A stretch of DNA of 22,673 nucleotides. It comes from an uncultured Clostridia bacterium (lineage in GTDB: Bacteria > Bacillota > Clostridia > Christensenellales > Aristaeellaceae). Positions 1 to 6,076 of the stretch are shown here, piece by piece. The DNA lies in NCBI GenBank assembly GCA_945877525.1, contig CAMDVP010000019.1:1-22673 (forward strand). Direction: 5' to 3'. The stretch's first letter is position 1. Each line of letters opens with the position of its first letter. Below the pieces are notes generated by a model that did no database searches, had not been told where the DNA came from, and saw nothing but the letters and a program-made list of their open reading frames with translations. Both the position numbers and the translations under genes were made by a program.

Positions 1-32
1 AAACCCTCTCCAGTCATGACTGGAGAGGGTTT
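1..32 (-). terminator. Perfect palindromic terminator after the acetyltransferase gene
   Basis: Bases 1-16 are the exact reverse complement of bases 17-32, giving a hairpin with AAACCC/GGGTTT at its base. It starts 16 nt past the stop codon of the minus-strand acetyltransferase gene. The A and T runs on both sides would let it work in both directions. The window ends here, so the downstream T-run on the minus strand cannot be followed beyond the three bases seen. Confidence 0.8.
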
Positions 33-48
33 TCGTATGGCTTCCGCA

Positions 49-450
49 TCACCGATGCTGCAGGGCTACGCATCCAAGCTTCCCTACCGGCGAAAAGCCC
101 AATGCCCGGTAGAACGCCAGCGTTTCCGGCACATCATCGGTCAGGAGCAGCTTCTGCCGCACATCAGGATAAAGGCTCAGCACCGCTTCGAGCAGGCTGC
201 GTCCAATGCCCCGCCGCTGATATTCCGGCCGCACCAGCAAATCCTGCACATACAGAACGCTCACCCCATCCCCTACCGCTCGGACAAGCCCGACCAGCAT
301 ATCATCCTCCCAGGACGCAAGGCAGCACAGCGATCCGGCCACCGCACGGTGCAGCCGTTCGGGACAGGCAGTGCAGGCTGTCCAGCCCACACTGCCGTAG
401 AGGGACAGCAGCTGTCTCTCCGCGGCATGGTCATAGGGTTTGATCATCAT
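49..450 (-). CDS. GNAT-family N-acetyltransferase
   Basis: A 133-residue single-domain protein that should transfer an acetyl group from acetyl-CoA to an amine; the substrate cannot be told. The acetyl-CoA-binding motif is clear in VRPEYQRRGIGRSLL (about residues 72-86, the R/Q-x-x-G-x-G signature), preceded by the beta strand VLYVQDLLV and followed by the C-terminal FYRALGF typical of the family. The length is normal for a compact GNAT. The start at 450 is supported by GGAG 7 nt upstream. It lies 11 nt after the restored stop of the broken YhhN-like gene, so it is probably the last gene of the cell-wall operon that starts near 5930. Confidence 0.88.
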   Translation of the reverse strand: MMIKPYDHAAERQLLSLYGSVGWTACTACPERLHRAVAGSLCCLASWEDDMLVGLVRAVGDGVSVLYVQDLLVRPEYQRRGIGRSLLEAVLSLYPDVRQKLLLTDDVPETLAFYRALGFSPVGKLGCVALQHR

Positions 451-461
451 GCTGCCTCTCC

Positions 462-1044
462 TTACAGCAGCGCGCAGGCCGCGCCAAAGAGCAGCTGCGC
501 AGCATAATAGATCGCCAGGGCGGAAACGTCAAAGGTTACGCTGACAGGCATCACCACCTGCCGGCAGACCATCATGTCACTGAGTATGAACAGGCAGGCC
601 GCCAGGGATGCCCAGCGCGCCCATGGCGCTGAGGATCACCGCGTAGGCGCACATGGGGAGCCTTAGCCCTCCCAGCCGGTCGCGCCAGTGCCACAGAAGG
701 CCAAGTCCCAGCGCCAATAGCGGTGGGAACAGCGCCGCACTGAGCCAGCTGAATCCCTCACGGGTCAGGAACCAGGCCATATATGCTATATGCCCAGCAG
801 CAAACACCGCCATGCCCGCCACAAAATGGACACACAAAAGCCCGTCCGCCGCGGCGCAAAGCAGCAGCGCCGCCACGCACAGCCAGCCGCTTTCTTTCAA
901 GCCGTCCGAAAGCGCCAGGGCTGCGGCGCAGAGGGTGGCCATCATCTTGAACACCGCGCTCAGACGGGGACGCCGCTTTTGCAGCAGCTTTGTCAGGGGC
1001 AAAAACACGCCGAGGGACAAAAGGGGCCAAAGGATATAGGGCAT
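462..1044 (-). pseudogene. YhhN-like (lysoplasmalogenase family) membrane protein, frameshifted
   Basis: The frame starting at 1044 (AAGGAGG 6 nt upstream) encodes a hydrophobic multi-span protein whose middle (GHIAYMAWFL, then LPMCAYAVILSAMGALG) looks like the YhhN/TMEM86 family. Relatives with enzymatic activity hydrolyse the vinyl-ether bond of lysoplasmalogens. The frame stops early at 577-579 after 155 codons. Reading one base over, the sequence continues as LFILSDMMVCRQVV... to a stop at 462-464, and LFILSD matches the conserved (L/F)F(V/I)xSD segment expected next. One extra base between about 577 and 637 explains this; without it the gene would be 193 codons, near the usual length of about 200. 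It could be a true pseudogene, a recent mutation or an assembly error. The family assignment is moderate. Confidence 0.72.
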
Positions 1045-1122
1045 GGGAAGCCTCCTTCCTCAGGGCGGGACAGGGCGAAGCACAAGGCGTTACCCTTCGC
1101 CACGCAAAGGCATCAGCCCCTC

Positions 1123-2559
1123 TCATTCCGGCGGGTTATTCTTCAAATAGGTGAAGATATCCGCGGCAATGGGGGCGGCGGTGGTGCCGCCACTGTCGCC
1201 GTCGTTTACGGATTCCACCAGCACAGCTACGGCATAGGGCAGGGCTTCGTCCTCAATATAACCCACAAACCAGCCGTGGGTCACGTCCTGGCCGGACATG
1301 CTGCTCTCCGCCGAGCCTGTCTTGCCGCACACCGTCAGCCCCGGCACGGCGGCCCGGGTGCCGGTGCCGCTCTTCACCACATCCCGCATGAAGGATTGCA
1401 GCGTGGCCGCATTTTCCCCGGAAAGGGCTGTGCGGTAGACCTTCGACTGGAAGGTCAGCCGGTTCACGCCGGTGGCGCTGGTCACATCCTGCAGAAGGCG
1501 TGGCTCCATCATCACGCCGTCGTTGGCAATGGCGGCGGCAATCATGCACATATGCACCGGGGTGGCGGACAGGGCGCTTTGGCCGATGCCCGTGGTGGCC
1601 ACCTCAAAGTCGGTGCGGTTCTCGGTGGGATAAGTGCTGTTTTCCACCACCAGGTCGCGGAAAAGGAAGTTGTCGTTAAAGCCGAAGCTCTCCGCCGTTC
1701 GGCGCAAGGCATCGTCCTTCAGCGTCAGGGCCACCAGGGCATACACGTTGTTGCAGCTCTTTTTGAAGGCCTCTCTCAGGGTAAGGCTATGATGCACCGC
1801 ACTGCCATAGTCGCGGATGGCCTGGCCGTCCACCAGCAGCCCGCCGGTGCAGGCAATGTCGGCGGTGAGCGCATCGGGTATGTGCTCCAGCGCCGAGGCC
1901 GTGGTGATGATTTTGAAGGCGCTGCCCGGGGCGTAAACCGACTGGGTGGCCCTGTTCCAGAAGGGATGGCCGGGATCAGCGAGGGTTTCATCGGTGATGT
2001 TCTGCGGATCGAAGCCCGGCAGGCTTATCAGCGCCAGCACCGCGCCGGTACGGTAGTTCATCACCACCGCCGCGCCGTACTTGCCGCGGGTTTTGTCGTG
2101 GCTGTCGAAGGCGGCGGCAATGGCGGTGCACAGGCGGCTGTCGATGGTCAGGGTCACGTTGTCGCCCCGGCGGGTTTCGCCGCTAAGCAGGCTGGACACC
2201 ATTTCCGGCAGAGAGGTCTGAAAGCCGTACAGATAGCTGGTCTGGAAGGTTTCCACGCCGTTGGACACCTGGCCCTGCTCGTCGCCCAGCAGGTGCACCA
2301 CCGCCCGGCGGCTGTCCTCGTCCTGCTGGTAAACCCGCTTGCCGTCCTCGGAGGTGGTGGCCAGCACCACACCGTTTCGGTCAAGGATGTCTCCGGCAAT
2401 CACGCTTTCCTTCTGGGCTCGGACGCGAGGGTTGCGGCTGGAGGAAAACCATCGGTTGCCATAGGTCAGGATGCTGTACCCGCCGTACACCGCCAAGAGC
2501 AGGAACAGCCCGAAGAGAATCAGCGCGAGAATCTTGAAATTGTATCGCTGCTGCTTCAT
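1123..2559 (-). CDS. Class B penicillin-binding protein (PbpA-like transpeptidase)
   Basis: A 478-residue peptidoglycan DD-transpeptidase that cross-links cell-wall peptides outside the membrane. One membrane anchor lies at residues 9-29, followed by the N-terminal segment AGDILDRNGVVLA typical of class B PBPs. The three active-site motifs are present: SAFK (Ser213, Lys216), SCN (from Ser268) and KTG (from Lys413). Size and motif spacing resemble mycobacterial PbpA more than long FtsI proteins. An ATG two codons upstream sits one base after GGAGG, so the ATG at 2559, with a 7-nt spacer, is the better start. It overlaps the stop of the SEDS gene by ATGA, suggesting coupled translation with its glycosyltransferase partner. 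Confidence 0.93.
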   Translation of the reverse strand: MKQQRYNFKILALILFGLFLLLAVYGGYSILTYGNRWFSSSRNPRVRAQKESVIAGDILDRNGVVLATTSEDGKRVYQQDEDSRRAVVHLLGDEQGQVSNGVETFQTSYLYGFQTSLPEMVSSLLSGETRRGDNVTLTIDSRLCTAIAAAFDSHDKTRGKYGAAVVMNYRTGAVLALISLPGFDPQNITDETLADPGHPFWNRATQSVYAPGSAFKIITTASALEHIPDALTADIACTGGLLVDGQAIRDYGSAVHHSLTLREAFKKSCNNVYALVALTLKDDALRRTAESFGFNDNFLFRDLVVENSTYPTENRTDFEVATTGIGQSALSATPVHMCMIAAAIANDGVMMEPRLLQDVTSATGVNRLTFQSKVYRTALSGENAATLQSFMRDVVKSGTGTRAAVPGLTVCGKTGSAESSMSGQDVTHGWFVGYIEDEALPYAVAVLVESVNDGDSGGTTAAPIAADIFTYLKNNPPE

Positions 2560-3809
2560 GACCATTCCTCCTGACTGCCCAGCATGGCCAGGCGGGTGTC
2601 CTCGTCCACGTCGTCCTCATTGAGGCTGTCCACGCCCTGAATCAGCCCCACCAGACACATGCTGGACGCCAGTGAGGTGCCGCCGTAGCTCACAAAGGGC
2701 ATGGTCACGCCGGTGAGGGGGATCAGCTTGATCACCCCGCCGATGATGACAAAGGTCTGCAGCCCCACCAGCACCGTGGCGCCCATGGCCAGCAGACCGT
2801 GGAAGCTGCGCCGGGCCGCCATGGCGATGGTGGCGCCCCGCCAGATGATGGCCACATACATCAGCAGCACGCACAGCCCGAAGATCACCCCGAACTGCTC
2901 GCAGATGACAGCAAAGATGAAGTCGGTATGATAGACCGGGATGGTCTTGGGCGAGCCCAGGCCCAGCCCCACGCCGATCAGTCCGCCGCTGGCAATGGCC
3001 ATCAGCCCCTGGATGATCTGGTAGCCCGCGTTGTCATAGTCGCTCCAGGGGTTGCGCCAGATGGCTACGCGCTTTTTCACATGGGCAAAGAGCTTATAGC
3101 CCAGCACCGCCGCGCCCGCGCCGCCTGCCAGCCCCACGCCGGTGATCAGAAGGTTGCTGGAGGAGGCGTAATAGAGCATCAGCGCCACGCCGTAATACAT
3201 CAGCGCCGTACCCAAATCCTTCTGCAGCATCAGCAGCCCCAGGCAGCCCACGGCAAACAGCAGCCACGGCCACAGCTGGCGGCGGCTCATGAAATAGCTG
3301 ATGATCAGCAGCAGGCTCAGCTTGACGATTTCGCTGGGCTGCACCGACAATCCGCCGATGTAAAACCAGTTTTTCGCGCCGTTGGTTTCCTTGCCGATGA
3401 CAAGGGGCAATGCCAGCAGCGCCAGGGACACGGGCATCAGCAGATAGACAGGAATACGCCAGTGACGGATGATCCGCACCAGGTAGATGCACACCACCAT
3501 GGCGACCAGCCCAACGCCGTAATACAGCGCCTGCTGATAGGCATAGCCCGGGTTTGTGGCATAAAGCACCAGCACCCCCAGGGCGCAAAGAAAATTGGTC
3601 AGGGACAGGAGCAGCTTGTCTGCCGGGAACAGCCGGGGAAGGAAATTGGTGCCCAGGGAAATCATCAGCGGCACGGCCAGCGCCAAAGCAAAGCCCTGCC
3701 AGGCCAAATCCTTGAGGGCCAGCAGCAGAAAGGCGCTGAAGAAAAAAACCATCACCGTGCTGGAAAGCAGCCTGCCGGGATCGCGGCGGGGGGCGTTCTT
3801 ACGCTTCAT
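2556..3809 (-). CDS. SEDS-family peptidoglycan glycosyltransferase (RodA/FtsW)
   Basis: A 417-residue polytopic membrane protein of the SEDS family, which polymerises lipid II into glycan strands with a cognate class B PBP. Family signatures are seen in order: NWFYIGGLSVQPSEIVK, LQKDLGTAL with the conserved acidic residue, RVAIWRNPW, GLGLGSPKTIPVYHTDFIFAVICEQFG, and near the end TGVTMPFVSYGGTS. The frame stays open upstream to 3959, but that extension (rich in Pro, Ser and Gly) only covers the FHA gene in another frame. AGGAGG 7 nt before the ATG at 3809 fixes the start. It overlaps the FHA gene by 11 bp and the PBP gene by 4 bp. Whether it serves elongation or division cannot be decided; the PbpA-like partner favours a RodA-type role. 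Confidence 0.93.
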   Translation of the reverse strand: MKRKNAPRRDPGRLLSSTVMVFFFSAFLLLALKDLAWQGFALALAVPLMISLGTNFLPRLFPADKLLLSLTNFLCALGVLVLYATNPGYAYQQALYYGVGLVAMVVCIYLVRIIRHWRIPVYLLMPVSLALLALPLVIGKETNGAKNWFYIGGLSVQPSEIVKLSLLLIISYFMSRRQLWPWLLFAVGCLGLLMLQKDLGTALMYYGVALMLYYASSSNLLITGVGLAGGAGAAVLGYKLFAHVKKRVAIWRNPWSDYDNAGYQIIQGLMAIASGGLIGVGLGLGSPKTIPVYHTDFIFAVICEQFGVIFGLCVLLMYVAIIWRGATIAMAARRSFHGLLAMGATVLVGLQTFVIIGGVIKLIPLTGVTMPFVSYGGTSLASSMCLVGLIQGVDSLNEDDVDEDTRLAMLGSQEEWS

Positions 3810-4614
3810 GGTCATGCCTCCTTCCGCTGCGGGGATGGCGCAGCCGGGGCTGCGGAGCGTCGAAGCTGCCGGGCTCACCGGGCGCATAGGGCTGCTCGGG
3901 CGGAAGCCAGCTTTGCTCCCTGGCAGGCCCTTCCTGCCAGGGGTCGGGCTGGATTTCATCCTCCGGCCAGGGGGAGTGTGCCTGCCAGTCGTCCGTCACA
4001 GGGGGATACTGTCCCGTGACATCCTGCCAGGAGGCGGGCACCTGATGATAGATATAGGGTTGCTGCTGCCAGTCCGCCGGAGGCTGCTCGTCCGGGAGGG
4101 GCATGGGCGCGTCGTCATACAGCACGGGGTGCCGCTCGGTTTCCAGTCCCGCAAACAGGCGCAAACGAAGCACGGCTTCCCCCACCGTCAGGCGGGAACC
4201 GTGATGCATGGGAAACTTTTTCGTTTTGCTTCGATGATCCAGGGGCGTTTCGTCCATCATGCAGTTGCATCCGCGCAAGGGAAAAAGCAGCAGTCCCTTG
4301 CCATCCTGAAAGGTAAAGTCAATATGCTGTCTGGCCACGCCCGCCACGGGCACCACCACATCGCAGGTGCGAACAAAGCCCAGCACACCCTCCCGCGGCA
4401 CAGGAATGGCCGTGCCCTCGGGCAGCTCGTCCGAGCCTTGCAGCACCACCAGTTCGCCAATCATGCCCGCGTCTGGCAGCTGGCGCAGCCGGCGGTGCTT
4501 GGCCCGGCGATCCTTGCGCAGCCAGCTGAAGGAGCGCCACACAATGAGCAGCCCCAGCAGCGCGAACCAGTACCGCGCCGCCAGAGAGATGATCTCGTAG
4601 ATTTCGTCAGGCAT
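3799..4614 (-). CDS. FHA-domain membrane-anchored protein
   Basis: A 271-residue protein with one membrane segment (about residues 13-27), a basic linker, and a cytoplasmic domain at about residues 52-155 that reads as a forkhead-associated fold: VLGFVRTCDVVVP, GVARQHIDF, then MHHGSRLTVGEAVLRLRLF. FHA domains bind phosphothreonine peptides and recruit partners of Ser/Thr kinases. The usual S-R-x-H strand reads A95-R-Q-H here, and the phospho-binding Arg is most likely Arg82, so phosphopeptide binding may be altered. The last 110 residues are rich in Pro, Trp, Gln and acidic residues and look disordered. It sits directly upstream of the SEDS and PBP genes, as FHA genes do near rodA/pbpA in actinobacteria, which suggests a scaffold for wall synthesis. 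The start at 4614 follows AAAGGA. Confidence 0.82.
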   Translation of the reverse strand: MPDEIYEIISLAARYWFALLGLLIVWRSFSWLRKDRRAKHRRLRQLPDAGMIGELVVLQGSDELPEGTAIPVPREGVLGFVRTCDVVVPVAGVARQHIDFTFQDGKGLLLFPLRGCNCMMDETPLDHRSKTKKFPMHHGSRLTVGEAVLRLRLFAGLETERHPVLYDDAPMPLPDEQPPADWQQQPYIYHQVPASWQDVTGQYPPVTDDWQAHSPWPEDEIQPDPWQEGPAREQSWLPPEQPYAPGEPGSFDAPQPRLRHPRSGRRHDHEA

Positions 4615-4642
4615 AAGGGTTCCTTTCGGGGGGGCGGCCTGC

Positions 4643-5929
4643 TCAGGCCAGCATGGCCCTCAGCCGGCCCAGGATGGGTTTGAGATTGCGGGGGGCCAGG
4701 GCGGGGTCGCGCTGGATGGAGCAGGCCAGGTTCTCCGGCCGGAAAACGGACTGGGCCGCGTCCAGCAGATCCTCACAGGTCAGGTCGTCATACATCTGGG
4801 CCTGGGCGTCCAGGTCGGTGCGGGACAGGTCGTCCGCCATCCAGCCCCAGCCCATCAGCTCGTTCATGTCAGACACATCGTCCTGATAAAACACCAGGTT
4901 GTCGGTAAACTGCATGCGCGTCTGGGTCAGGCGTACGGGGCGCACATACAGGCACAGCCGATGGAGCAGCTCGAATACCTTCGTCAGGCTTTCAACCAGA
5001 TATTCCTGCCGTACATCATAACGAATCACCAGGCGGCGGAACATCCCCATTTCCTCAATGGAGGAATCTATTTCCGCCACCAGGGCCAGCTCCTCCCGCA
5101 GGGTCTGGAAAAGCAGCGAATCGCCGTTTCCGGCAGTAAAGGCGTTCAGCACATCGCCCGTAAGGGGAAACACACGATCCTCGTCCAGGTCAAAGGCCAG
5201 GTGAACCTTGGCCTGGCCGCCCTCGCCGTCCATGACAAAGTCGCTGCGCTCGTCCCGCATGCAAAAGCCCAGGGGCACCGTCTGGCTGAAGGGCGGCTCA
5301 TCGGTGCGGTTTTCCAATTCGCCAAGAGCCTCGCACAGGGCGGTTTCCATGCCGTCGGAGAAATTGCCCGTCACGCACAGGCAGGCATTCTGCGGCTGAA
5401 AAACCATGCGCTGCCAGCGGCGGATGGTGGCGGCGGACATATCCGTGATGCTCTGGGCCGTACCCATAAGGGAGAAGGCGCCCGCGGCGGTTTTGCGGTA
5501 GCGGCGGGCTGCTTCCTCCTCAAGGTCACATTCCTCCTGCTCCAGCTGGCGCAGCACCACCTGCTTTTCCGCGTCAATCTGTGCCTGCGTCCAGGGCACG
5601 TCTGCAAAAAAGCGCAGGAACAGCGCCATCACCTCATCAAAAAAGCGGGGGTGGGTCTTGAGGCGGAACACCACGCCCTCGGAATAGGTGGCCCCGTCCA
5701 GCTCCGCGCCGAAGCGGGCCATCAGCCGGTTCAGCCCCTCGGCGTCCAAATCCCCCAGCCCCCGGAAGCACAAATGCTCCAGCAGATGGCACACACCCTG
5801 GTTCTGCCGGTTTTCATACAGGGTGCCGCCCTTGAAATACAGGCCGAACTCGATGGCGTGCAAATGCGCCTGACGGCAGCACAGAAGGGTCATTCCATTG
5901 GGCAAGCGGTGTTCGTGCATGGCGGACAT
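4643..5929 (-). CDS. M16-family (pitrilysin-like) peptidase homologue
   Basis: A 428-residue protein of the M16 zinc metallopeptidase family, which cut peptides inside a two-domain clam-shell. The inverted zinc motif H48-L-L-E51-H52 is present, set in the usual context (LPNGMTLL, GVCHLLEHLCFRG). An acidic residue, Glu121, lies where family members have the first downstream Glu. The position 76 residues after His52, normally the third zinc-ligand Glu, is Gln128 (CAG in the DNA). Activity may therefore be reduced, or Glu130 may substitute. The length equals a single M16 unit, so it would act as a dimer or with a partner. AGGAGG 7 nt upstream fixes the start at 5929. It is the first gene after the promoter at 5969-5997 and leads the FHA-SEDS-PBP operon; the functional link is unknown. 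Confidence 0.85.
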   Translation of the reverse strand: MSAMHEHRLPNGMTLLCCRQAHLHAIEFGLYFKGGTLYENRQNQGVCHLLEHLCFRGLGDLDAEGLNRLMARFGAELDGATYSEGVVFRLKTHPRFFDEVMALFLRFFADVPWTQAQIDAEKQVVLRQLEQEECDLEEEAARRYRKTAAGAFSLMGTAQSITDMSAATIRRWQRMVFQPQNACLCVTGNFSDGMETALCEALGELENRTDEPPFSQTVPLGFCMRDERSDFVMDGEGGQAKVHLAFDLDEDRVFPLTGDVLNAFTAGNGDSLLFQTLREELALVAEIDSSIEEMGMFRRLVIRYDVRQEYLVESLTKVFELLHRLCLYVRPVRLTQTRMQFTDNLVFYQDDVSDMNELMGWGWMADDLSRTDLDAQAQMYDDLTCEDLLDAAQSVFRPENLACSIQRDPALAPRNLKPILGRLRAMLA

Positions 5930-5968
5930 GGGGCATCCTCCTTGGCAACGTCCTTTTTCTTAACAGAT

Positions 5969-5997
5969 ATTATATAGGAAAAGCCTCCCTGATGCAA
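5969..5997 (-). promoter_or_regulatory. Sigma-A promoter of the peptidase/FHA/SEDS/PBP operon
   Basis: On the minus strand TTGCAT (5992-5997) and a perfect TATAAT (5969-5974) are separated by exactly 17 bp. The site lies about 40 bp upstream of the M16 start and is the only clear promoter I see for the run of six minus-strand genes down to base 49. Confidence 0.8.
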
Positions 5998-6076
5998 GGG
6001 GCGAACCCTCCGCAAAGGAATATGTGTCCGACTTTCTCATCCGCCCGCATCGGGAGCAGGCGCGCGGGCAATGCCG

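Noticed and set aside
1074..1101. Possible terminator between the PBP and YhhN-like genes
   Set aside because: Only a 7-bp stem with a 14-nt loop and no T-run; it could at most modulate read-through in the operon.
3810..3959. N-terminal 50-residue extension of the SEDS protein
   Set aside because: It lies wholly inside the FHA gene in another frame; the strong ribosome site 7 nt before 3809 and the family's usual N-terminus set the start there.
790..4019. Long plus-strand frames opposite the PBP and SEDS genes (790-2574, 2799-4019)
   Set aside because: Antisense shadows of clear family proteins, with low-complexity His/Gln/Gly-rich translations and no ribosome sites.
6043..6069. Possible helicase-gene terminator (GCCCGC/GCGGGC)
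   Set aside because: A 6-bp stem with a 15-nt loop and no T-run on the minus strand; too weak to call.
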